This document shows positions 34,750-47,114 of a stretch of 64,000 nucleotides of DNA, piece after piece. Origin of the DNA: Siphonodentalium dalli. Its lineage: Eukaryota > Mollusca > Scaphopoda > Gadilida > Siphonodentaliidae. Position 1 is the first letter of the stretch; each line of letters begins with the position of its first letter. Position numbers and translations under genes: made by a program. The stretch is from assembly GCA_032622095.1 (NCBI GenBank), contig CP136067.1:52987899-53051898 (forward strand), given 5' to 3'. The notes under the pieces are model-generated. The model did no database searches. It was not told where the DNA came from and saw only the letters and a list, made by a program, of their open reading frames with translations.

Positions 34750-35564
34750 AATCTCGACCACAAACCAAGGGCTTCCACTTGAGCCACACACATGCATATC
34801 ATCTATCATCTAACAGTTACCAAATCGACTCATATCGTCAAAAATCGCGTGAGAAATAGAAATATTAATGTTGATGTTATTAGATATTCATACAAATCCA
34901 AATGATAGTGGTGTCGGCTCGGATGCAAAAATGCTACACAAAATTAGTGTATAAATTAAAAACAATAGCTTATCAGTTACACTCCCCACCTCCCCTCCAT
35001 ATACTGCATATCAGACTCGCCCAAACGTTTGATATGTCACCTCACACTCTTGTCTATACCGATCTATACTTCGTTCCGCTATACTAAATCTATTTTCAAT
35101 CAATTTCTTTCTATTTCTCCATAAGAAAAAACAATCTCATTTTGATATATCTATCGATCCAGCCCACACGGTGAGTAGCTGATTAACATATATACCAACA
35201 ACGATCTTCTAAAATTATTATGAACACAATTACCTAATATTATGTCATCAGTCTCACAGTGTGGGCTTATTTACACGTAATCGGAAACGACCCCCATAAG
35301 CTTTATGCTTGATGTCGGATCCCCTTCCATACAACCAATATTCATGCTTCATATTTTGTAACATGCACTGTATTTGAATTATATGGAATAAATACTGTTT
35401 ACATCAACGTGCCCATTGCGGTATTTTAATGATAATCTTGCATTTCCACAACTGCCCCATTATAATATACTGCACAGACATCAGCAGATACCCAGACCCC
35501 TTCCATAACTCCGGGACAACACCAGACTCTTCTTGGCCATCTGAACAAAAATGAGCGCCACATT

Positions 35565-38500
35565 CACGTATGCTATGAGTTTCTGTTCCTGCATCACGTA
35601 TGCTATGAGTTTCTGTTCCTGCATCACGTATGCTATGAGTTTCTGTTCCTGCATCACGTATGGTATGAGTTTCTGTTCCTGCATCACGTATGCTATGAGT
35701 TTCTGTTCCTGCATCACGTATGCTATGAGTTTCTGTTCCTGCATCACGTATGCTATGAGTTTCTGTTCCTGCATCACGTATGCTATGAGTTTCTGTTCCT
35801 GCATCACGTATGCTATGAGTTTCTGTTCCTGCATCACGTATGCTATGAGTTTCTGTTCCTGCATCACGTATGCTATGAGTTTCTGTTCCTGCATCACGTA
35901 TGCTATGAGTTTCTGTTCCTGCATCACGTATATGCTATGAGTTTCTGTTCCTGCATCACATATATGCTATGAGTTTCTGTTCCTGCATCACGTATATGCT
36001 ATGAGTTTCTGTTCCTGCATCACATATATGCTATGAGTTTCTGTTCCTGCATCACGTATGCTATGAGTTTCTGTTCCTGCATCACGTATGCTATGAGTTT
36101 CTGTTCCTGCATCACGTATATGCTATGAGTTTCTGTTCCTGCATCACGTATATGCTATGAGTTTCTGTTCCTGCATCACGTATATGCTATGAGTTTCTGT
36201 TCCTGCATCACGTATATGCTATGAGTTTCGGTTCCTGCATCACGTATGCTATGAGTTTCTGTTCCTGCATCACGTATGCTATGAGTTTCTGTTCCTGCTT
36301 CACGTATGCTATGAGTTTATGTTCCTGCATCACGTATGCTATGAGTTTATGTTCCTGCATCACGTATGCTATGAGTTTCTGTTCCTGCATCACGTATGCT
36401 ATGAGTTTCTGTTCCTGCATCACGTATGCTATGAGTTTCTGTTCCTGCTTCACGTATGCTATGAGTTTCTGTTCCTGCTTCACGTATGCTATGAGTTTCT
36501 GTTCCTGCATCACGTATGCTATGAGTTTCTGTTCCTGCATCACGTATGCTATGAGTTTCTGTTCCTGCATCACGTATGCTATGAGTTTCTGTTCCTGCAT
36601 CACGTATGCTATGAGTTTCTGTTCCTGCATCACGTATGCTATGAGTTTCTGTTCCTGCATCACGTATGCTATGAGTTTCTGTTCCTGCATCACGTATGCT
36701 ATGAGTTTCTGTTCCTGCATCACGTATGCTATGAGTTTCTGTTCCTGCATCACGTATGCTATGAGTTTCTGTTCCTGCATCACGTATGCTATGAGTTTCT
36801 GTTCCTGCTTCACGTATGCTATGAGTTTCTGTTCCTGCATCACGTATGCTATGAGTTTCTGTTCCTGCTTCACGTATGCTATGAGTTTCTGTTCCTGCAT
36901 CACGTATGCTATGAGTTTCTGTTCCTGCATCACGTATGCTATGAGTTTCTGTTCCTGCATCACGTATGCTATGAGTTTCTGTTCCTGCTTCACGTATGCT
37001 ATGAGTTTCTGTTCCTGCATCACGTATGCTATGAGTTTCTGTTCCTGCTTCACGTATGCTATGAGTTTCTGTTCCTGCATCACGTATGCTATGAGTTTCT
37101 GTTCCTGCATCACGTATGCTATGAGTTTCTGTTCCTGCATCACGTATGCTATGAGTTTCTGTTCCTGCATCACGTATGCTATGAGTTTATGTTCCTGCAT
37201 CACGTATGCTATGAGTTTCTGTTCCTGCATCACGTATGCTATGAGTTTCTGTTCCTGCATCACGTATGCTATGAGTTTCTGTTCCTGCATCACGTATGCT
37301 ATGAGTTTCTGTTCCTGCATCACGTATGCTATGAGTTTCTGTTCCTGCATCACGTATGCTATGAGTTTCTGTTCCTGCATCACGTATGCTATGAGTTTCT
37401 GTTCCTGCATCACGTATGCTATGAGTTTCTGTTCCTGCATCACGTATGCTATGAGTTTCTGTTCCTGCATCACGTATGCTATGAGTTTCTGTTCCTGCAT
37501 CACGTATGCTATGAGTTTCTGTTCCTGCATCACGTATGCTATGAGTTTCTGTTCCTGCATCACGTATGCTATGAGTTTCTGTTCCTGCATCACGTATGCT
37601 ATGAGTTTCTGTTCCTGCATCACGTATGCTATGAGTTTCTGTTCCTGCATCACGTATGCTATGAGTTTCTGTTCCTGCTTCACGTATGCTATGAGTTTCT
37701 GTTCCTGCATCACGTATGCTATGAGTTTCTGTTCCTGCATCACGTATGCTATGAGTTTCTGTTCCTGCATCACGTATATGCTATGAGTTTCTGTTCCTGC
37801 ATCACATATATGCTATGAGTTTCTGTTCCTGCATCACGTATATGCTATGAGTTTCTGTTCCTGCATCACATATATGCTATGAGTTTCTGTTCCTGCATCA
37901 CGTATGCTATGAGTTTCTGTTCCTGCATCACGTATGCTATGAGTTTCTGTTCCTGCATCACGTATATGCTATGAGTTTCTGTTCCTGCATCACGTATATG
38001 CTATGAGTTTCTGTTCCTGCATCACGTATATGCTATGAGTTTCTGTTCCTGCATCACGTATATGCTATGAGTTTCGGTTCCTGCATCACGTATGCTATGA
38101 GTTTCTGTTCCTGCATCACGTATGCTATGAGTTTCTGTTCCTGCTTCACGTATGCTATGAGTTTATGTTCCTGCATCACGTATGCTATGAGTTTATGTTC
38201 CTGCATCACGTATGCTATGAGTTTCTGTTCCTGCATCACGTATGCTATGAGTTTCTGTTCCTGCATCACGTATGCTATGAGTTTCTGTTCCTGCTTCACG
38301 TATGCTATGAGTTTCTGTTCCTGCTTCACGTATGCTATGAGTTTCTGTTCCTGCATCACGTATGCTATGAGTTTCTGTTCCTGCATCACGTATGCTATGA
38401 GTTTCTGTTCCTGCATCACGTATGCTATGAGTTTCTGTTCCTGCATCACGTATGCTATGAGTTTCTGTTCCTGCATCACGTATGCTATGAGTTTCTGTTC

Positions 38501-39460
38501 CTGCATCACGTATGCTATGAGTTTCTGTTCCTGCATCACGTATGCTATGAGTTTCTGTTCCTGCATCACGTATGCTATGAGTTTCTGTTCCTGCATCACG
38601 TATGCTATGAGTTTCTGTTCCTGCATCACGTATGCTATGAGTTTCTGTTCCTGCTTCACGTATGCTATGAGTTTCTGTTCCTGCATCACGTATGCTATGA
38701 GTTTCTGTTCCTGCTTCACGTATGCTATGAGTTTCTGTTCCTGCATCACGTATGCTATGAGTTTCTGTTCCTGCATCACGTATGCTATGAGTTTCTGTTC
38801 CTGCATCACGTATGCTATGAGTTTCTGTTCCTGCTTCACGTATGCTATGAGTTTCTGTTCCTGCATCACGTATGCTATGAGTTTCTGTTCCTGCTTCACG
38901 TATGCTATGAGTTTCTGTTCCTGCATCACGTATGCTATGAGTTTCTGTTCCTGCATCACGTATGCTATGAGTTTCTGTTCCTGCATCACGTATGCTATGA
39001 GTTTCTGTTCCTGCATCACGTATGCTATGAGTTTATGTTCCTGCATCACGTATGCTATGAGTTTCTGTTCCTGCATCACGTATGCTATGAGTTTCTGTTC
39101 CTGCATCACGTATGCTATGAGTTTCTGTTCCTGCATCACGTATGCTATGAGTTTCTGTTCCTGCATCACGTATGCTATGAGTTTCTGTTCCTGCATCACG
39201 TATGCTATGAGTTTCTGTTCCTGCATCACGTATGCTATGAGTTTCTGTTCCTGCATCACGTATGCTATGAGTTTCTGTTCCTGCATCACGTATGCTATGA
39301 GTTTCTGTTCCTGCATCACGTATGCTATGAGTTTCTGTTCCTGCATCACGTATGCTATGAGTTTCTGTTCCTGCATCACGTATGCTATGAGTTTCTGTTC
39401 CTGCATCACGTATGCTATGAGTTTCTGTTCCTGCATCACGTATGCTATGAGTTTCTGTTT
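35565..39460 (+). repeat. 30-bp satellite array, about 129 units, with 1846-bp duplication
   Basis: The unit has two halves, CACGTATGCTATGAG and TTTCTGTTCCTGCAT. Most copies are identical. Recurrent variants are GCTT for GCAT, TTATG for TTCTG, and a 32-bp unit with TATATG. The variant pattern starting at 35928 recurs at 37774: the offset of 1846 bp equals 53 units of 30 plus 8 of 32. Because 30 is divisible by 3 and four of six frames lack stops, open frames of up to 521 codons appear on both strands. The variants are amino-acid-changing in those frames, so coding is not supported. The array ends where TTTCCAGGGAATTTTCC begins. Confidence 0.97.
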
Positions 39461-39719
39461 CCAGGGAATTTTCCATCAAAGATAATAAACCAATCGGCAG
39501 CCAGATTTTTATATGCTGACTCGACATAAATTCAAGAAGCGTAACTCTATATAATTAGTTGCGTGTAACCTGAACCTTCAAAGTTCTACGCCTTTTCATT
39601 GTGGTGAAAGATTTATTTAGTATAGAGTTATCAACCATAGAATAATATACGGAGTTTGCAGGGAGAAATCTCTGTTATCTGTGGCTTATCGGCGATCCGT
39701 GGGTTCTACGTGCACTGCT

Positions 39720-40925
39720 GAATGTTCGTACTGAGAAAATTAATGACAACATTTCCCTTGCGCTCGATAGCGACCTGGATGTCATAATAGGTGGATATTT
39801 CAGTGAAACTATGAACACAACGGTAATGGCAAAATAAACGGCATATGTAGCGAGCGTGGTCTGACCCAATTGGTCGGTGATAAAACGCATTTTATTGAAA
39901 ACTCCTCATCTATTCTCGACTTGCTCGTGACTAGCAACCCCGACCTTGTTGATCCCGGTAACATATTCGACAACATAGTTAGGTTGTTGCTCGGATAAAA
40001 CTTTTGAAAAATAAATCGGCTATAACCCTCACTAGACGTGTCTGGAATTATAATCTGGCTCACTTCGATACCACGAACGAAGACTTATCAAGCTGGAACT
40101 ATGACGATAATACACCATTTGAACTATCAGCTTATGCAGATAACTTGATTCCAAAAACTGAGAAGGTATGAAGTGAAAATATCCCCAATAAGATAGTACT
40201 GATCCGGAAAGGTAGTCCCCAATGGCTTAAGTGTAATATTCGGAAACTGATGAGGCAACGAAATCGATTACACAAGATAGCTAAAAAGCAAAACACAAAC
40301 TTTAGATCTAAACGTAATGAAACTACATCGGCTATTAGAAAAAATTAGAAAAATCAGACGTGATTATGACACCAAGAATGACCAGTCCTCTTGTGGAAAA
40401 CCCTCCAAAAAAATAGTATTTGCAACCAGTGATCGATCAATACCCCCCTTAAACATAAACGGCGACTTCCTGATCTCACCAACTGAAAAAGCAAATGCTT
40501 TCTATTCCTATTTTTGTAATATTTCATCAGTTGATGACGTCGTGAAACGCCTGCCAGTGCTCGATCCTGATAACTCCATATCCACATTAAGCGATATAAA
40601 AATCACAGCCCCTGACATTTACAAAGCGTTAAAAAGTCTCAAAATATCTAAGTCAAGTGGGCCCGACGGAATTTTGAAAAATTGTGCCTCCTCGATCTGT
40701 GAACCTCTTGAATTCTATTTTAGAATATTTACCGAAAACAGCTACTATACCCACCCCAGTGGAAGGGTTCCCATGTTACACCTATATTCAAGAGCGGTGA
40801 TCCCAGTCTATATATCAAATTACCGACCAATTTCCCTACTAAGCTACGTCTCAAAGGTCTATGAAAAATGTATTTATAAATACCTATGGGAATTTCTTGA
40901 TGAAAACAAACTCCTATCATTTTAA
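39720..40925 (+). pseudogene. LINE relic: endonuclease end plus N-terminal reverse transcriptase
   Basis: The first part (39750-39990) encodes DVIIGGYFSE, a mutated GDFN-type endonuclease motif, then a frameshift and SSILDLLVTSNPDLVDP, the conserved end of APE-type endonucleases. The 40000-40320 part encodes a linker with CNIRKLMRQRNRLHKIAKKQ and an in-frame stop. 40317-40925 is a 202-codon frame with ISKSSGPDGI (motif 1/2 region) and ISNYRPISLLSYVSKVYEKC (fingers). A local frameshift near 40790 scrambles the F-K-x-G-D-P segment. The catalytic YADD box and everything after are missing. The group is CR1/L2-like. Dead element. Confidence 0.8.
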
Positions 40926-40943
40926 CAAGCTGGTTTCATGCGG

Positions 40944-41023
40944 GATATATAGAACTAACATGCACCATGTAGAAATGACATATATATAGAACTAACATGC
41001 ACCATGTAGAAATGACATATATA
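40944..41023 (+). repeat. Tandem duplication (about 40 bp) at the LINE break point
   Basis: ATATAGAACTAACATGCACC followed by ATGTAGAAATGACATAT occurs twice directly after the LINE reading frame ends. Confidence 0.85.
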
Positions 41024-41024
41024 G

Positions 41025-44000
41025 GGTGAAACAACTATAGAGTAAACATAAATCACTATCATCATAAACTTTGTTGTCAGTTACATGTACCTTTCCACTC
41101 TGCTGTATTTTCAAATGAGTTCGTCTAAAAGTTCGCGTCACGTGTAGATGTCCTTTCCGCCTCTACATTGGCCACACAGCCACATGAGTCTCGTGCTATC
41201 ACCGTGTTTATACAAGATCCTGCTGGATCATCCCATTACAACGGGATTCCTGAAAAGGAAATTCATATTAGCGTGGTAGCGGATCTTTTTTGTTAACTGT
41301 GTCGCTGGATATTTGTTCTTAGCTCCAAAAGGGAGAGGAAGCTATCTTGTGGCTTTCTTTAGATATCCCAGCAGTTTAGGCAAACACGTGTGGTGCTAGT
41401 GTTTGAATTGTCTCGAGGATCATTTCACGCGAGGTGGGGTATCGGATTGCGGTCATCGGACGTGAGCTATCATGTTGAGGCCACCTCTCTAATCCCTCGA
41501 TCAATACGTCACAGGGAGAATGCAAATACAGGGGATTTAATCGAGAAGGACTCATCTCGTTACAACGCAAATCGCACAAATCTACAATTCTATTTGGCGA
41601 GACGTTTGTGGTAATGCGTCCGCTTATTCATCTGGTCGCATACACCCTGTATCTGTTGGGCTGCGTGCACTTCTGGTGGAGATTAGGTGACATATTTTGA
41701 ATGGTAATTCCAATTGTAAACTCATGAGCAAAGGTCCATCTGAAACGGATGCCAAGGAGCACAAGCGTTTCATCAGCAATTAGTCTTCAGACTTGTCTGG
41801 CGGAAGGGTTGGGTAGTTTATTGGTTTAACCATTCTCGCATACATGTGTGTCCAATGTGATGTTATTTAATGGTTACTCAATCGAACAGATGCACGTTTG
41901 GCCAAAATGTCCTGGTATTTCTAAATGGATTTTCTCAAAATCAGTCAAAAATGTATTTGTGAAATTTGGTACAAGCGATTATTGTGATACAATATTTAAG
42001 AACCATCGAGAAATTGGTCAATTATAATCTCATTTACTTCACTTTTTTGGCATGGAAAATATTAAAAATGTCACCGTTTTCAGGTACCAAGAACTTCTGT
42101 AAATTAGATTTGTTTCAAAAGTGCAGTTCTTATATCCATGATATCATATCCAAAGATCATGAGAGGAGACTTAATATTTCTTGATTCGTGAAATTTTATG
42201 ATTATTTTCACTTAGAAAGACAACTACCCACAAATAATTTTCTATATTTGAGAATTTTCATGTCATTCATGTTGTTCAATGAAAAATTGGGATGAGATGA
42301 GTTCTGGGTAATGACTCCATGACCAAGTTAAAGCTGGCCACCATATCTCTTATCAGCGTGGCCTAATTTCCAGTTGATTGTGCCCTGCTTGAGTGGACCA
42401 CTCTACATTCCAATATTTGTTTTCATTGGGCTGGAATATTTGTGACTGCGTTATTCTTCGTTATAATATATTATGTAATTAAAAATCTAACTCCACATAA
42501 TGATACATGGAGCCAAAGAATTATAAGCTGTTTGGTGATTGCAGTGTTGTGTGAAATTATTCATTATTCTAGTTCTAGTTCTTGGTACCGAAAGGGACAA
42601 CAAAGAAAACAATATGTTCAACCTCCCAAATGTATCTTAATCCATTGTTTTTGTCACCTCTTAATAGTTGCTCAGATTCTGCAAACAATGAAGATGATTA
42701 TGTGAAATTCAAGATTTTTCGCCAGATAGATGCAGATAAATTCTTTGTTGAAATCTCTTGCCATATTTGGCTGTATTTATGCAAAACGTGCATCTCCATC
42801 TTAAATAAAAACAACTCAAATCAATATTATTGGAAAAAATCCAATTGTCATTGTTTTGGGAACGATATGCACTGTTGAGATTCAAATGGAGATAATTTAT
42901 ACGTCCGATTAGGTGACATGTTTTTTAAACAGAAAATATAAAAAAAAAAAAAACTATGGTTGAATCCTTATGAAAACCACAAAAAGCAGAATTAAAGCCG
43001 AAAGCTCATATTGTAATACACTACAATCCGTGGTGTATTAGTTAAAATTATTACTTTGTTATATAGAATGTGGATTTTCTTTTCAAAACCAGGAAGTATT
43101 GTTTTTATACGCCCGTTTGAAATTGGTCGTATTATGTAAATGGGTTGTCCGTCCGTCGTCCGTCCGCTTTTGGTTCCGGGTGACACCTTTAGATTGAATC
43201 GAGTGAACTGAACCAAATTTGGTACGTTAGTTTACCACACCAAAATACAGATCAAGTTATAATATGGATTTATGGAGTTATGCCCCTTTTTCGACTTAGA
43301 TTTTACCTGATATGCGGTTTCCAGATGATAACTTTAGATTGAATCGAGTGAACTGAAGCAAATTTGGTATACAGATCAAGTTGAAATATGGGTTCTGTCT
43401 ACATGATTTTGCAGGTCAAGTTCGAATTTGAGTCCGATCCGATCCTTTTTGCCAGAGTTATAGAATTTGTTTGTCTGAAAATAGCCGAAAATAAATATTT
43501 TAATTTTTTTTTTCGGTTTTTCAGTCAAAAATACCACACTTGAAGTTATTGTGTTTAATTTTTTTATTATTTCGTCTTAAGTCAAAGGTTTCAAGCAAAT
43601 TAATTAAACCTTGCCCCACTCTACTCCAGAAACGGGAGTATTATGCCACGCCCCGACGGCGTGCTCTTGTTTAAGGAAGTGTACAAAATTCCTTCAATAC
43701 TATATCTTGTCCTGGAACATCTATATGTATAAAAGAGTAGGATCTGTCTGTCCGGATTTTTCTGACAGACTGCTGCTCCGATTTCAACCAAATTTGGTGT
43801 GGTGACTCTGGCGAAGGTTATAACGGCGTCAGTTTTTCAAATTTTGATTTAAAAACATTTAATTTAATTTAAATGTCAATATTAAGGTCCAATATGAACA
43901 TATATGCTGTAGCTTTTCGATGAATTTGAGGATGTAGATTCAATTCTAGACGATTAAAGATGGTATATGATATATACGGACGTTAACTGGCAAGAGTAGA

Positions 44001-44270
44001 TATTCGTGGCATGATGTACGCTGTAACATAACCTGTAGATATCTACCTAGTGCAGTTATCGATATAGACCTATCTTATATTCATCCTTCCAAACCAAATT
44101 TGGACTCTAAAATAACCCTTGTCCGTTTAACCCTTTCTATACTAAAGTATCATTGATGAGTAGTTCAGTTCAGATAATAAGTTCAACAAACGACCGATTG
44201 TTGAACTTATTATCTAAACATTTCCCTCAATAAATAGGGCTCCGTCTGCACTTTTATTAATCTGTCGTCT
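41025..44270. other. Mostly unrecognised non-coding DNA
   Basis: No exon was recognised. At 43140-43460 a degenerate dispersed repeat is visible: AGATTGAATCGAGTGAACTG followed by AAATTTGGTA occurs twice. A 13-nt A run lies near 42940. Small open frames lack family resemblance. Confidence 0.35.
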
Positions 44271-44275
44271 CCTTT

Positions 44276-44857
44276 TACCAGTTACCACATTAACATCCCT
44301 CCCGTTACCACATTAACATCCCTCCCGTTACCACATTAACACCCCTCCAGTTACCACATTAACATCCCTCCCGTTACCACATTAACATCCCTCCAGTTAC
44401 CACATTAACATCCCTCCCGTTACCACATTAACATCCCTCCAGTTACCACATTAACATCCCTCCCGTTACCACATTAACATCCCTCCCGTTACCACATTAA
44501 CACCCCTCCAGTTACCACATTAACATCCCTCCCGTTACCACATTAACATCCCTCCAGTTACCACATTAACATCCCTCCCGTTATCACATTAACATCCCTC
44601 CCGTTACCACATTAACATCCCTCCAGTTACCACATTAACATCCCTCCCGTTACCACATTAACATCCCCCCGTTACCACATTAACATCCCTCCCGTTACCA
44701 CATTAACATCCCTCCCGTTACCACATTAACATCCCTCCAGTTACCACATTAACATCCCTCCAGTTACCACATTAACATCCCTCCCGTTACCACATTAACA
44801 TCCCTCCCGTTACCACATTAACATCCCTCCCGTTACCACATTAACATCCCTCCCGTC
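44276..44857 (+). repeat. 23-bp minisatellite, about 25 units
   Basis: The unit is GTTACCACATTAACATCCCT plus CCC or CCA. Two variants (CCCGTTACC and CCAGTTACC) alternate irregularly, and an occasional ACACCCC or TTATCAC variant repeats at fixed spacing, showing multi-unit duplications. Confidence 0.95.
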
Positions 44858-45000
44858 GTGGACTTTGTAACTCGAAATCGTTATCTGGTGGAGTTGCCAA
44901 TTGCTTGCCCATGGCCCGTGGTTAGCCGCACATGGCCGACCAGTCGACTGATGGCCGACGAGTTTATTAGCCATTGAAATCACTGTTAGATTAGCCGTAA

Positions 45001-45454
45001 AGGTTACACTGGTGTAAATAAGGTTCCGAGTGACATCTAGCGGATGCGGGAGGAATATATAGGAGAGAATAAAATAGACACTGGGCCCTGATTGGTCAAT
45101 AGCCTTGTGTGCTTTTCACATAAAAAAATCATCACACCTCTTCCCTATGATTTCCCATAGATAAAATAACCATTGGCACAGGAATTAACCCTTTGTAGTG
45201 AAGTTTGAATTTTTTGGTGTGGTCTAAAATATGACTGTATTTTTTTATGCGGTTCTGACACTAGTTACGAAAACATAAGATTTAAAGGCGAATTCCCTGC
45301 TAGACAGACATGATTTTTTTTGTGTAAAAAGTTTCCCAAAATGTCAATTTTTCAGATTTAAAGAAAACTTTGGACCCAACATTTATATTGCCAACACTAT
45401 ACGCTAAAACGTTAGCACTGAGGCCCATGGAAAACATTTACACCAGTGTAACCT
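45001..45454. mobile_element. 455-bp inverted-repeat element, copy 2
   Basis: Ends AGGTTACACTGGTGTAAAT and ATTTACACCAGTGTAACCT. It is almost identical to the copy at 46354-46806 (a few substitutions and a one-base T-run difference) and clearly homologous to 371-826. The flanks allow TAAA as a direct repeat. Confidence 0.8.
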
Positions 45455-46353
45455 AAAGGGAAAAAATAGCTTTTTATCATTTTTGATTCCTGGGAGTCAC
45501 TTTAAAGCATTTTAATGCATTTTACAGAGCCTGGTCTTTCAGTCCAATGAATATCTCATGCTCGATGTGGCTATTCTTGCTGCTGATGCCTTCTTTCACT
45601 TACATCAGCCAAAAAAATAGTAAGATTTTTCATAAAAAATGCCAATTTTTCAAGGTATTTTCAAAAAATTTCAAGGTGGTAATAGTCACATGATAATGCA
45701 AATGACCCATAACATGGGGATGTCAACGACACATATATCAATTGTTATAAGAACCTAATTTAACAAGTATTTTGGATTTTATAGCCAGTGATATACATAT
45801 ATATATCATAAAAGTGTGTCATTTCCACTGGTGGGTATGGTCATTTGAAGGTTAATAGCACTAAAACTTGGACACATTTAAGAAAATGCTTCAGCAATTC
45901 AAAGAGAGCATATCTTTATTCAACTAATTCAATATACACCCACATCCAGTTATCTTGGATCACCCTTGCAGACCTGAAAATGTCATATTTTATTCTTCAA
46001 TGTGCTGATAAAGTCATGCGCTTGATGCTCAGCTGATCAGATCTGGACTCAATGACCTCACATCACCAGAAGTTCTCTCATGGAAAGAATATTGAACAGT
46101 CTTCCATAGCTGATCCAAGTTTGCAACACCAGACCCCTAAAACTGAGTGAAAATGGGGCCTGAACATGACTGGTGGTGGAAAATTGTGCTTTTTTGATGA
46201 ATAATTTGTTAAAGGGGGTGGGGTTAAATTGTGTGTGATAAATAAAGAACCACAGACGTGATATTGTTTTTGAACACATTTTTTCCATGGATGGGCAATT
46301 CTGAAGAAATGTAGGGAGTTACAATTATTCCGCGAAAAGCGGGCTATCGCTTT
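45455..46353. other. Unique 0.9-kb segment between two copies of the 455-bp element
   Basis: AT-rich, with no transposase-like frame. It is bracketed by two same-orientation copies of the element, so it could be a composite unit or simply two nearby insertions. Confidence 0.4.
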
Positions 46354-46806
46354 AGGTTACACTGGTGTAAATAAGGTTCCGAGTGACATCTAGCGGATGC
46401 GGGAGGAATATATAGGAGAGAATAAAATAGACACTGGGCCCTGATTGGTCAATAGCCTTGTGTGCTTTTCACATAAAAAAATCATCACACCTCTTCCCTA
46501 TGATTTCCCATAGGTAAAATAACCATTGGCACAGGAATTAACCCTTTGTAGTGAAGTTTGAATTTTTTGGTGTGGTCTAAAATATGACTGTATTTTTTTA
46601 TGCGGTTCTGACACTAGTTACGAAAACATAAGATTTAAAGGCGAATTCCCTGCTAGACAGACATGATTTTTTTGTGTAAAAAGTTTCCCAAAATGTCAAT
46701 TTTTCAGATTTAAAGAAAACTTTGGACCCAACATTTATATTGCCAACACTATACGCTAAAACGTTAGCACTGAGGCCTATGGAAAACATTTACACCAGTG
46801 TAACCT
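46354..46806. mobile_element. 455-bp inverted-repeat element, copy 3
   Basis: Inverted ends TTTAGGTTACACTGGTGTAA and TTACACCAGTGTAACCTAAA. Pairing extends into the flanks, so a TA duplication is possible but not provable. It has no coding region; a 63-codon frame here is also in copy 1 but with mainly amino-acid-changing differences. Confidence 0.8.
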
Positions 46807-46845
46807 AAATGTGCGGATTTCCTCCACCATTAAAACTGACAATGT

Positions 46846-46848
<3 letters not shown>

Positions 46849-46888
<40 letters not shown>
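46849..46888 (+). repeat. (AT)n microsatellite
   Basis: About 19 AT dinucleotides. Confidence 0.95.
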
Positions 46889-46891
<3 letters not shown>

Positions 46892-47114
46892 ACAAACACA
46901 ACATTTAGTGTATATAAGCATGCGTATATACACGACATATATATGCATGCATACACATATATACACCTGGTTATACACGTTTATATATGCATGTAAATAA
47001 TCTTACATACACCAAAGCATAAACCTTATGGGACACGGGGTGTATGACGATATATAGAGTATGAAACGGTTGAGGTTGTGTAGAAATGGGATGTTCGCCG
47101 AGCTCGTGACATAC

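Noticed and set aside
36208-37773. EQKLI in the repeated frame resembles the start of a common epitope tag
   Set aside because: A five-residue coincidence in a non-coding satellite; the tag's remaining residues are absent.
36208-37818. Open frames of about 500 codons on both strands within the satellite (also 38054-39529 and 35481-35940)
   Set aside because: They exist because the 30-bp unit lacks stops in four frames. Unit variants change amino acids freely, and there is no codon-position bias or flanking gene structure.
35565-39460. Possible CRISPR-like array
   Set aside because: The units are directly adjacent with no unique spacers, and the DNA is eukaryotic.
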